Shown one piece after another: positions 14,772 through 21,903 of a DNA stretch of 40,579 nucleotides. Origin of the DNA: Candidatus Onthocola gallistercoris (GTDB taxonomy: Bacteria > Bacillota > Clostridia > Lachnospirales > Lachnospiraceae); contig DVLT01000014.1 in assembly GCA_018715345.1 (NCBI GenBank), positions 1 through 40,579 on the forward strand. Reading direction: 5' to 3'. A program made the position numbers and the translations under genes. The notes below the pieces were generated by a model that saw only the letters and a program-made list of their open reading frames with translations, had not been told where the DNA came from and did no database searches. Numbering within the stretch: the stretch's first letter is position 1; every line of letters starts with the position of its first letter.

Positions 14772-15377
14772 TTATTTCATCTTTACGACTTTAACTTTGT
14801 GCGCCGGCACATCATAAAGGGCTTGAACAGCTTCCAATATATCATCCACGACCCGTTCTTCTCCCCCACCCTCACAGGAAACCACAATACCTTCGATTTC
14901 CGGTTCCTTTTTTTTGACCACATAGGGAATATCATTGCCATTTTCATCTTTTGTGAACACAGAACTTTCCGATCGGCTGCTGTCTGTACTGCTACGGCTG
15001 CCCCCTTGAGAATCGGTTTCTTCCACAGAACTGTTCTGGTAAGATGTATCCTTTTCCACCACATATTCTCCTGTGGCCTTGATCCGGAGCATCACTTGGA
15101 CCTGTCCTGCCCCTTCGATGGACTCCAGCAAGGTTTTCAACCTTGCCTCCTGATTTTCCACATACAACTCCAACTCCGATGCCCCGTCGGTTTCCATCTG
15201 GGAAGGCGTCTCGGATGGGGTCTGGGCGGCTGTCTTATCCGGATCCGTATCCGGCATGGGCCAGACCACCAGCAGACATAAGATGCCGGACAGGACCAGG
15301 ATCAATGCCTGTTCCTTTTTATTTTTTCCCGAAAACATCTGACGAAGTTTTTTACCCACAGCCCAGCCCCCTTTCAT
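14772..15377 (-). CDS. spoIIIAG: Stage III sporulation protein AG
   Basis: SpoIIIAG forms a large ring in the mother-cell membrane facing the forespore, part of the feeding-tube complex. The 201-residue protein has one transmembrane helix (about residues 23-40, ALILVLSGILCLLVVWP) after a basic N-terminus. A serine-rich loop (about 115-140) sits inside the ring-building domain, with GAGQVQVMLRI, IEGIVVSCEGG and AVQALYDVPAHKVKVVKM. The ATG overlaps the spoIIIAF stop by 4 bases. A GTG six codons in (15359) has the better AAAGGGGG ribosome binding site and may be the true start. It is the last gene of the contiguous spoIIIA block, since spoIIIAH does not follow. Confidence 0.95.
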   Translation of the reverse strand: MKGGWAVGKKLRQMFSGKNKKEQALILVLSGILCLLVVWPMPDTDPDKTAAQTPSETPSQMETDGASELELYVENQEARLKTLLESIEGAGQVQVMLRIKATGEYVVEKDTSYQNSSVEETDSQGGSRSSTDSSRSESSVFTKDENGNDIPYVVKKKEPEIEGIVVSCEGGGEERVVDDILEAVQALYDVPAHKVKVVKMK

Positions 15378-16009
15378 CGGATCACCAGCGTGATATTTTC
15401 AGCGTCAACCCCATACTGCAGCGATAGATCTTTTTTCCACTGTTCCAGCTTTTCTTCCGGTACCCGCGCTGTCTCTTCCCTTTTTTCTACGGTATTTCCC
15501 ACTGTTATATCCACCGGATCCACCGGCTGAACTGTGGTATCTGTTCCCTTTTCACCTTGTCCCTCCGATTCTTTGGAAAGAACATCCAATGGGATCAGTT
15601 CGATATCCATGGAACGGATACTTCCGTAATCCCTGGCAGAAGCATCTGTTACAATGTCCATATTACATTCCGCCATGTTCATGGACTGATCCGCAAAGTA
15701 CACGTCTATCTCTCGCCGGATCGTCTGTTCATAGGATTCGGTGAAAAGATCCGCTTCAGTGAAAAGCGGCTGGGCCGCCGCTGCTTCCAACGATGATAAT
15801 TTTAAATTCTCCTGTACAAAATTCTGGAGTACATTTTCCTCCACTCCAAAAATCCGCATCACAGGCATACTGATCATCAAGATCAGTATCAGTCCCATGG
15901 CCAGCCGGACATATTTTCTGTATTTCTCCCCCGGTATCATCTGTTCCACCAATGTCATCATCAAAAGAAAAGTGACCATGCCCATGATCCAGGTACGCAG
16001 TTGCTCCAT
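15374..16009 (-). CDS. spoIIIAF: Stage III sporulation protein AF
   Basis: SpoIIIAF is a mother-cell membrane protein of the SpoIIIA-SpoIIQ channel. The 211-residue protein has two N-terminal transmembrane helices (about residues 5-23 and 32-53), then a soluble ring-building-like domain ending in WKKDLSLQYGVDAENITLVI, a typical SpoIIIAF C-terminus. A threonine/valine-rich stretch at about 150-185 is probably a flexible loop. GGGAGG precedes the ATG. It lies 21 bases after spoIIIAE and overlaps spoIIIAG by 4 bases. Confidence 0.94.
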   Translation of the reverse strand: MEQLRTWIMGMVTFLLMMTLVEQMIPGEKYRKYVRLAMGLILILMISMPVMRIFGVEENVLQNFVQENLKLSSLEAAAAQPLFTEADLFTESYEQTIRREIDVYFADQSMNMAECNMDIVTDASARDYGSIRSMDIELIPLDVLSKESEGQGEKGTDTTVQPVDPVDITVGNTVEKREETARVPEEKLEQWKKDLSLQYGVDAENITLVIR

Positions 16010-16030
16010 ATTCCCTCCCTTCCCGGCGGC

Positions 16031-17188
16031 TTAACTGCCAAAAAGCAGTCCGGAAGACGATGTGATCATGGCCAGGGAGATCACAAACAGGACAAACACG
16101 GTCCCCAGCACTTTCATCAAAAGCAGGATCCCCACGGAAACGCTGTGCATACACCCCAGCATCCGTTTGTCCGCCACCGGCTGGACCAGCGCTTGGGACA
16201 ACTGATACATGAGGGCCATGCATCCCAGCTTGGCAGCCGGGATCAGGAATAAAAGGGCCAATATGAATATACCCGCTCCTCCCACAGCATTTTTTATGAC
16301 CGCAGCCCCTCCAGCCACGGTCTTTATAGCCGACTCCATAGCATCCCCCACCCCTGGCACGGCGGAAACCACCCGGACGGCCATGCCGTTTTTTATCGTG
16401 TCAAAGGCAGGCAGGATCATGTTTTGGACCACATTCAGGCCCAGCACCACGCCCAATATGGTTTTTAAAGTCCAGCCGATGATCGTATGAAAAAAATCTG
16501 CCAATTTTGACAGATGATCTTCTCTTGATAATTGATCGATCAGACTGAGGAGTACAAAAATGTGGATCAGTTTTAGGATCCCGCGGGATACCAGCCATTC
16601 TAGCACCGTCAGCACAGCCAGCATCAACTGCTGATACAGCGCCGCTGTTGTCAAATGTCCTGACAAAGTAAGGGACAGACAAAAAGTCGGTACCAGTGTC
16701 GTCATAAATTTCAGCATATTTTCCATCAAGCCCCCAGCCACTGAAACAGCTGTGTGAAAGGAAGTGAGCAGTAAAGTGAACAATACCATATAGGTGAGAT
16801 AAAATCCCGTATCTGCAATGGAATTTTTGGAAAATGCCATGGAAAAGCTGGTAAAAACCGAACTGATCAGGACAATGCCGATCATCTGTCCCATCGTTTT
16901 CCAGTTATACGTCACCTCATAAAACAGCTGATCGAGGATATAATCTTTCAGTCCGGAAAATATTTCATTGACAGATCCGGAGGCAAAAGCGGTCACCAGA
17001 TCAGAAAAAGACATTTTGAAAGTTTCCGGTAATATCTCATCCAAAGCTTGCTGTACCTGGGAATAATCCAACGCATCATCCTCTGCCAGGATACTGTTTT
17101 CTTCCGTTTCCCCATAGGTTTCGGCTGAAACCGGAAGTGCAAAAAAGCCCCAGATCAGACAGACGAGGATCATCACGATTCTTTTCAT
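16031..17188 (-). CDS. spoIIIAE: Stage III sporulation protein AE
   Basis: SpoIIIAE is a polytopic membrane protein of the mother-cell side of the sporulation channel. The 385-residue protein has a signal peptide (MKRIVMILVCLIWGFFALPVSA), a soluble stretch with DEILPETF, and then several hydrophobic segments through to the C-terminus. The GDAMESAIKTVAGGAAVIKNAVGGAG region is typical of the family. Its ribosome binding site GGGGTAG overlaps the spoIIIAD stop. Length fits the family. It is cotranscribed with its neighbours. Confidence 0.95.
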   Translation of the reverse strand: MKRIVMILVCLIWGFFALPVSAETYGETEENSILAEDDALDYSQVQQALDEILPETFKMSFSDLVTAFASGSVNEIFSGLKDYILDQLFYEVTYNWKTMGQMIGIVLISSVFTSFSMAFSKNSIADTGFYLTYMVLFTLLLTSFHTAVSVAGGLMENMLKFMTTLVPTFCLSLTLSGHLTTAALYQQLMLAVLTVLEWLVSRGILKLIHIFVLLSLIDQLSREDHLSKLADFFHTIIGWTLKTILGVVLGLNVVQNMILPAFDTIKNGMAVRVVSAVPGVGDAMESAIKTVAGGAAVIKNAVGGAGIFILALLFLIPAAKLGCMALMYQLSQALVQPVADKRMLGCMHSVSVGILLLMKVLGTVFVLFVISLAMITSSSGLLFGS

Positions 17189-17192
17189 ATGT

Positions 17193-17579
17193 CTACCCCA
17201 TAAACTGCTGTATGGTATCCAGTAAAGCGGTCAAAACCGGCAGGCTCATGACCAATATGGTCAGTTTTCCAAACATCTCGATCTGAGACGCAATACCGCT
17301 GTAACCGGCATCCCGGCAGAGATTGGAGGAAAACTCACTGATATAGGCGATCCCCACCACTTTGATGACAACAGCCACATAGGAAGAATGGACGGACAAG
17401 TATTGCCGGATCTTCTCGATCTCGGACAGGATGACCTGCAGCCGTGTGACAGAAAATCCAAAAATGATAAGTCCGGCGGCAACACCTATGAAGATCCCAT
17501 ATTCAGGCTGGACATTTTTCAATTTGACAGCGATCAAGACCGCAGCGATCCCCAGCAAAGCGATTTTTACCACAGCCAT
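17193..17579 (-). CDS. spoIIIAD: Stage III sporulation protein AD
   Basis: A 128-residue integral membrane protein of the spoIIIA complex, with about four hydrophobic segments (about residues 4-18, 27-45, 66-82 and 104-122). The signatures VIKVVGIAYISEFSSNLCRDAGYSGIASQIE and LPVLTALL identify it. It is homologous to SpoIIIAC in part. Its gene lies 14 bases after spoIIIAC and 4 bases before spoIIIAE. Confidence 0.95.
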   Translation of the reverse strand: MAVVKIALLGIAAVLIAVKLKNVQPEYGIFIGVAAGLIIFGFSVTRLQVILSEIEKIRQYLSVHSSYVAVVIKVVGIAYISEFSSNLCRDAGYSGIASQIEMFGKLTILVMSLPVLTALLDTIQQFMG

Positions 17580-17593
17580 TCCTCCCTTGATAT

Positions 17594-17788
17594 CTAAAGT
17601 GCGAACATCTGCTCGATCGTCTGAAACAATTCATAGATATAGGGTACGATCCAAAAAAGGACAAGTATCAGTCCGGCAAGGCTTATGAGAAATGCCTGTT
17701 CCTCCCTTCCCGAATGTTTCAGTACCTGATTCAGGATAGAGACAAGGATGCCTACCGCGGCAATTCGGAATATGATCTGTATGGACAC
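17594..17788 (-). CDS. spoIIIAC: Stage III sporulation protein AC
   Basis: A 64-residue protein with two transmembrane helices (about residues 4-22 and 31-55). Its identity rests on the core IAAVGILVSILNQVLKHSGREEQAF and on position between AB and AD. The start is GTG with GGAGG upstream. It is one of the smallest genes of the operon, with normal length. Confidence 0.95.
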   Translation of the reverse strand: MSIQIIFRIAAVGILVSILNQVLKHSGREEQAFLISLAGLILVLFWIVPYIYELFQTIEQMFAL

Positions 17789-17813
17789 CCGGCACCTCCT
17801 CTTCCTTATCCGG

Positions 17814-18323
17814 TCACAACAGCAAAATAACTAAAAAAGCGCCGGCGGCAAAGCCCAAAGTCTGGTAAAGTCGGATCCGATCCGGTGAAATCTGTCTCAG
17901 ATATTGTATCGTCTCCCCCAACTCACCGATGCAGCCGTCCAGCGCTTGTACCTGTATCTGTGTGTCCAGCACGCCGATAAACGCTCCCAGTCGGCTGATG
18001 ACCTCTTTATCTTCCTCCCAAAGCGTCCGCTCAGCCGCCTCTTTCCATATCTGTTCACCGCTTTCTCCTTTTCCTTCTTTCAGTTCTGCCGCCAATTCCC
18101 GGTAAAAGGCCGCCACTTCCCTTTGACAGATCCGGTAAGAAATCTCCTCTGCCGCTTCCGGGACCGGCATCCGGTAGCTGACGATCTGATTTTTTAGCAA
18201 AGCCAGACTTTGCACGAACACCTGGAGCCGGCGTATCCTTTCTTTTAATGCAAACGCCCGGTTAAACCCCCAGTAACCGCAGCCTGCCACGACCAGACAC
18301 ATACCCACTATTTTCAGCCACAC
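17814..18323 (-). CDS. spoIIIAB: Stage III sporulation protein AB
   Basis: A 169-residue protein with an N-terminal hydrophobic segment (about residues 3-20) and a C-terminal one (about 152-168). Between them is a helical region resembling GspF-type platform proteins: ALKERIRRLQVFVQSLALLKNQI, and near the end the LYQTLGFAAGAFLVILL tail typical of SpoIIIAB. The start is GTG with GGGAGG 5 bases upstream; it overlaps the spoIIIAA stop by 10 bases. Confidence 0.94.
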   Translation of the reverse strand: MWLKIVGMCLVVAGCGYWGFNRAFALKERIRRLQVFVQSLALLKNQIVSYRMPVPEAAEEISYRICQREVAAFYRELAAELKEGKGESGEQIWKEAAERTLWEEDKEVISRLGAFIGVLDTQIQVQALDGCIGELGETIQYLRQISPDRIRLYQTLGFAAGAFLVILLL

Positions 18324-19273
18324 AAATACCTCCCGGAGATCCTGCTCCGCCCCTCCTCCGTCATCACCTGCGGAGTCCGGTCAAATTCTTTGTTATCAGG
18401 TAACAACACATATTTTTCAAAGGGCATTTCCTGTCCAGCTTCCATACCCAGACGTTTTCTCACTTCCTCCATATTCCGGCCATGTATGGTGGCGATCATC
18501 CGACAACCACAGTTCATGGCTTCCTCCACCGCCGCCATGTCCCCTTCGCCACCGATCTCATCCACTGCGATCACCTGGGGCGCCATGGTCCGGACAAGCC
18601 GCATCATACCAACCACTTTTGGACAGTTATCCATCACATCGGTCCTGGGACCCAGATCATTTTGCGGCAGTCCCTGATAGCAGGCGCCGATCTCCGATCG
18701 TTCATCCACCACTCCAACCGTCATTCCCGGGATCCTTCCCACGCCCTCCAACTGTCCGCCCCAGGATAAAAGTCTCACGATGTCCCTTAATATCGTGGTC
18801 TTGCCGCAGCCAGGCGGCGCGATGATCAATGTATGGCACAGGCCGTTTTCGTTGAACAGCCGGGGAAGGACTTTCGCGCCGCAGCCGGGTATCTGATGGG
18901 CGATACGGATATTCAGGGATGACACATACCGTATACTTTTTATCTGTCCCTCTTCTATGACCACCTGACCGGCGATCCCGATCCGATGGCCGCCTTTGAC
19001 AGTCAAAAAACCTTGCCTCATTTCGTCTGCATAGGCATATAGGGAATACTGGCAAAGGCAATCCAGCGTCTCCTTCACATCCCGTGCAGTCGCCTTAAAA
19101 GCATCAGTCATACGTTCCGTCAGTCTGCCTCCCGGATCCACGCCACATTCCCGGTTTTTATACCGGATGAGCAGGGGCTGTCCGGCTCTCAGACGTATTT
19201 CCTGAAGCTGCTCAGGATGCCCCAGAACCGTTGAAAGCACCTGCCTCAGTCTGTGGGAAAACATTTGCTCCAT
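18314..19273 (-). CDS. spoIIIAA: Stage III sporulation protein AA (ATPase)
   Basis: SpoIIIAA is a secretion-type AAA+ ATPase thought to power the sporulation channel from the mother-cell cytoplasm. The 319-residue protein has Walker A APPGCGKTT at about residues 152-160, Walker B VIAVDEIGG at 234-242, and the VDERSEIGACYQGLPQNDLGPRTDV segment typical of the family. I chose ATG at 19271-19273, with AGGTGG upstream. The open frame extends further to 19546, but that part has no family similarity and runs through the pspC terminator. First gene of the AA-AG block. Confidence 0.96.
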   Translation of the reverse strand: MEQMFSHRLRQVLSTVLGHPEQLQEIRLRAGQPLLIRYKNRECGVDPGGRLTERMTDAFKATARDVKETLDCLCQYSLYAYADEMRQGFLTVKGGHRIGIAGQVVIEEGQIKSIRYVSSLNIRIAHQIPGCGAKVLPRLFNENGLCHTLIIAPPGCGKTTILRDIVRLLSWGGQLEGVGRIPGMTVGVVDERSEIGACYQGLPQNDLGPRTDVMDNCPKVVGMMRLVRTMAPQVIAVDEIGGEGDMAAVEEAMNCGCRMIATIHGRNMEEVRKRLGMEAGQEMPFEKYVLLPDNKEFDRTPQVMTEEGRSRISGRYLCG

Positions 19274-19292
19274 ACCATCACCACCTGTGATT

Positions 19293-19319
19293 AATATATG
19301 TGGACAAACCGGAATTAGA
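19293..19319 (-). promoter_or_regulatory. Weak candidate sigma-E promoter of spoIIIAA
   Basis: On the minus strand TCTAATT (19313-19319) and CATATATT (19293-19300) resemble sigma-E boxes, at 5 of 7 and 6 of 8 positions, but the spacer is only 12 bases. Known biology requires a mother-cell promoter here, since spoIIIAA follows a terminator. The exact assignment is uncertain. Confidence 0.3.
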
Positions 19320-19356
19320 ACCGGGAATGGGGATCTGCAAAAAAAGCCTGGCATAC

Positions 19357-19388
19357 AAAAAAGGACATGCCTCAGCATGCCCTTTTTT
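19357..19388. terminator. Terminator after pspC
   Basis: AAAAAAGGACATGC (19357-19370) pairs with GCATGCCCTTTTTT (19375-19388), with one mismatch that is a G-U pair in the minus-strand RNA and a 4-base loop. T-runs stand on both sides. It lies 7 bases after the pspC stop and separates the padR operon from spoIIIA. Confidence 0.88.
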
Positions 19389-19395
19389 CCTTTAT

Positions 19396-19590
19396 CTAGC
19401 TCCAGGGTTCCGGCGGGATGATAATAGCCCCGACGATATAGGCCACTATCCCAGCTGTACCTGCACACGCCAGTATGACCGCCAAAATACGGATGACCGT
19501 GGGATCCACCCCGAGATATTCGCCAATCCCTCCGCAGACGCCGCATATCATTTTATTTTTATATGATCGATAAAGTTTTTTCGATGCCAT
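19396..19590 (-). CDS. PspC-domain membrane protein
   Basis: A 64-residue PspC-domain protein. The N-terminal cytoplasmic part reads LYRSYKNKMICGVCGGIGEYLGVDPTVIR, the core PspC signature, followed by a hydrophobic stretch (about residues 34-58) and the PPEPW end. PspC proteins take part in envelope stress sensing. It is the last gene of the padR-DUF1700-DUF4097-pspC operon, with GGAGG upstream and a terminator just after it. Confidence 0.94.
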   Translation of the reverse strand: MASKKLYRSYKNKMICGVCGGIGEYLGVDPTVIRILAVILACAGTAGIVAYIVGAIIIPPEPWS

Positions 19591-19605
19591 AACTGTTCAT
19601 CCTCC

Positions 19606-20466
19606 TCATTTAAAACTCAATTCCACAGAACCCACATCACAGTACAGTTCCCATTCTTTCTCTGATCCGTTGTCAATATAGTCACTGACTGACAGTCCGC
19701 TGTAGTTTTTGTCGCCGATGGATATCTTGCCCACATCAGACTGGATAGAATAATTATAATCGTCCTCCCGTCCTTCTGTCAATTCGATCTCTATTTTTCC
19801 CGTATCTGCGCTGGCATATCCATAGCCTTGAACACTGCCTTCCAAATGGATCTTTCCCGTATCGCTTTCCAGGGATACCCATGAGGCGTTCACATCAGAC
19901 ATATCGATCTTTCCGGTATCCGCATTGAGCCGAAGTTCTGTACAGGAGAAGGCCACATCCGATGTGATACTCCCCGTATCTGTCTGGATGTCAACAGACA
20001 TCAGTTCCACACCCTCGGGCAAGTACAAAGTTGCTTTCCCCTTGTCCCGGTTCCAGTCTCCCTCCTCTTCATAGATTTCCAGATAGCCGCCATCATAGTT
20101 CCAAAAAACAAAGTCCCGCACACTGTCATCCATTTCAAAAGACATGTTCTCTCCATCACTGCTCTCTTTGATATCCAGGCTTATGACATCCAGATCGATA
20201 AGTAGATCCGTCAGTCCATCGGCCGGGACACTGAACATACCTTTATTATAGCCCGTATCTTCACTGGGCTGCTGTGCCATTTCCACAGATGTTTCCGCCA
20301 TGGATCCGCCTCCAAAACTCAAAGGAATATGGAGTTCCCCGCTGCGGAACATATTTCTTAATGTGCCGAATGTCATACCCAGGCAAGCGCTGACGATACA
20401 CAGACAAAGGCCAAATGCCGCCAGTATTCCGGACATGACTAATAAAATTTTTGTGGACTGCCTCAT
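19606..20466 (-). CDS. DUF4097 membrane-anchored adhesin-like protein (LiaG-like)
   Basis: The 286-residue protein has one N-terminal transmembrane helix (about residues 6-30) and an extracytoplasmic beta-rich domain of the DUF4097 type. The domain shows the repeated turn motif DTGxI / DVGKI (DTGSI, DTGKI three times, DVGKI) spaced by 20-30 residues, as expected of a beta-solenoid. I chose the ATG at 20464-20466, preceded by GGGGAGGG and overlapping the DUF1700 stop by 4 bases; an in-frame ATG further upstream lies inside DUF1700. Such proteins occur with PadR and PspC in envelope stress operons. Biochemical function is not known. Confidence 0.88.
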   Translation of the reverse strand: MRQSTKILLVMSGILAAFGLCLCIVSACLGMTFGTLRNMFRSGELHIPLSFGGGSMAETSVEMAQQPSEDTGYNKGMFSVPADGLTDLLIDLDVISLDIKESSDGENMSFEMDDSVRDFVFWNYDGGYLEIYEEEGDWNRDKGKATLYLPEGVELMSVDIQTDTGSITSDVAFSCTELRLNADTGKIDMSDVNASWVSLESDTGKIHLEGSVQGYGYASADTGKIEIELTEGREDDYNYSIQSDVGKISIGDKNYSGLSVSDYIDNGSEKEWELYCDVGSVELSFK

Positions 20467-21281
20467 GCCGCTTTCCCTCCCCTTCTGAATGCTCTGTGGA
20501 ACAGATCCGCGATCCATTTACAGAATCGGGGGATCAACCGGAATAACCACAATGTCACGATCATGGCCAAAAGCCCTGCCGCCACGAGCAGCAGACCGAT
20601 CCCCATCAGCAAAATACCCGTTGGAATGGAAGTAAACATCTGAAAAACACCCGTTACAAACAGGCATATACCGAACAGGATCAGTCCAAAGGAGGCAAAA
20701 CCCACACCGATGATGATCCCAACGATCCCGGCAAAAATGCCCAATACCAGCGACCCAGCTCCCGCAATCACGCTGCCGATGACCGGCAGGCCGATGATGC
20801 ACAGTCCGATGATCAAAAGCACTTTACCCATATTGACCGAACGCTCATGTCCATACATATCACTGTCCTCCCCGGTTTTCCCCGCCGGCTGCCATTCCCG
20901 TTCTGTACCGTAACTGTAGCGGTATTCTGAACCTTCTTCATGAGCGTTTTGGCTGCCTGTGGATCCCGCATATTTTTCCTCTTTCTTTCCGGATCCTTTT
21001 GACAGACGGACCGGCTTGGACATGCTGTCCCTATCCCCCTGTCCCGGTTCCCGGTAACCGTTTTCACTAAATTCTCCCATATCCTCTTTTCCATTTAGTG
21101 AATTTCGTATAGAGGCGGCGATCACTTCCGGTGATTCCAGAAAACCTTCCACTTCATCTGCGGCCAAAAGACCGGCATCATCCATGTAGGCATTATAATA
21201 GTCCAGCGCATCTTTTCGCTCCTGTTCGCTGATATCTTTCAGCAGATATTCCAGCCTTTCCAAAAATGCTTCCCGCGTCAT
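20463..21281 (-). CDS. DUF1700 (HAAS domain) membrane protein
   Basis: The 272-residue protein starts with a helical HAAS/DUF1700 domain (about residues 1-75: REAFLERLEYLLKDISEQERKDALDYYNAYMDDA). A charged linker (about 75-150) follows, then three or four hydrophobic segments (about 152-250). It overlaps padR upstream and the DUF4097 gene downstream by 4 bases each. PadR-DUF1700-DUF4097 gene trios are common in Firmicutes, and the HAAS domain is thought to relay membrane signals, perhaps to the PadR regulator. The signal is not known. Confidence 0.88.
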   Translation of the reverse strand: MTREAFLERLEYLLKDISEQERKDALDYYNAYMDDAGLLAADEVEGFLESPEVIAASIRNSLNGKEDMGEFSENGYREPGQGDRDSMSKPVRLSKGSGKKEEKYAGSTGSQNAHEEGSEYRYSYGTEREWQPAGKTGEDSDMYGHERSVNMGKVLLIIGLCIIGLPVIGSVIAGAGSLVLGIFAGIVGIIIGVGFASFGLILFGICLFVTGVFQMFTSIPTGILLMGIGLLLVAAGLLAMIVTLWLFRLIPRFCKWIADLFHRAFRRGGKAA

Positions 21282-21604
21282 CGTCTGACCTCCTTCCCCT
21301 CAAACAGTTGTGTTATTTTTTCCGAATAGGATTTCCATTCACTCCGGTACAGGTTCAACTGGGCAAGACCGGTTTCTGTCACCCGATAATAGCGCCGGTT
21401 GCGTCCTCCAAATTGAATATCGTATACTTCCAGACACCCGTCCTTTTGCAGCCGTCTTAGCACCGGATAAAGCGTAGATTCCGAAATATCGATGATCTGC
21501 CGCACATCCTGGGTGATCTTATAGCCGTATGTCCCGTCTTTTTCTTTAGACACAACAGAAAGTACGATGGCATCCAGCAAAGCTGCGCCTGTATTAAAAA
21601 CCAT
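21278..21604 (-). CDS. PadR-family transcriptional regulator
   Basis: A 108-residue winged-helix PadR regulator: LLDAIVLSVVSKEKDGTYGYKITQDVRQ, then ISESTLYPVLRRLQKDGCLEVY, then GGRNRRYYRVTETG, the wing with the family's RxYY motif. A short C-terminal helix provides dimerisation. AAGGAG precedes the ATG. It leads an operon with DUF1700, DUF4097 and pspC genes and probably represses it through the palindrome at 21652-21672, which overlaps the promoter. Confidence 0.95.
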   Translation of the reverse strand: MVFNTGAALLDAIVLSVVSKEKDGTYGYKITQDVRQIIDISESTLYPVLRRLQKDGCLEVYDIQFGGRNRRYYRVTETGLAQLNLYRSEWKSYSEKITQLFEGKEVRR

Positions 21605-21651
21605 CCCGCCAACTCCTTCCCTCTTGGATTTTCAATGTTATTTTATGTTTC

Positions 21652-21682
21652 ATATTATATGTCGTATAATATTGTGCGTCAA
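21652..21682 (-). promoter_or_regulatory. Sigma-A promoter and palindromic operator of the padR operon
   Basis: On the minus strand TTGACG (21677-21682) and TATAAT (21654-21659) are 17 bases apart. A perfect 8-bp inverted repeat with a 5-base centre, ATATTATA-TGTCG-TATAATAT (21652-21672), covers the -10 box and most of the spacer. It is well placed as the PadR autorepression site. Predicted leader is about 42 bases. The rest of 21605-21903 holds small hairpins (for example GACC-TTTC-GGTC near 21739) and the divergent promoter for the glycosidase gene. Confidence 0.75.
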
Positions 21683-21816
21683 TGTATATTACATTAAAAA
21701 ATTCTTACAAAATACTTTCGGTTTCTTACGGCAAAATGACCTTTCGGTCTTTCTGAAACCTATCCGTTTCTTCGGACGTCTTTTCTCCTTTCCCTTCAAA
21801 ATAACCCGTTCTATCA

Positions 21817-21845
21817 TTGAGATTCTGCATAAAAACAGGTATAAT
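21817..21845 (+). promoter_or_regulatory. Sigma-A promoter of the GH2-MFS operon
   Basis: TTGAGA (21817-21822) and TATAAT (21840-21845) are 17 bases apart, with a leader of about 50 bases to the GH2 start. No clear catabolite-response or operator palindrome was seen next to it. Confidence 0.7.
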
Positions 21846-21903
21846 TAAAAACGAGAAATACAGATGATCCGATTTCATATCTCAGAAAAAAGAGGTAAGT
21901 TCT

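Noticed and set aside
19274..19546. N-terminal extension of the spoIIIAA frame
   Set aside because: The extra 91 codons cross the pspC terminator and part of the pspC gene, and carry no similarity. The ATG at 19271-19273 has a ribosome binding site.
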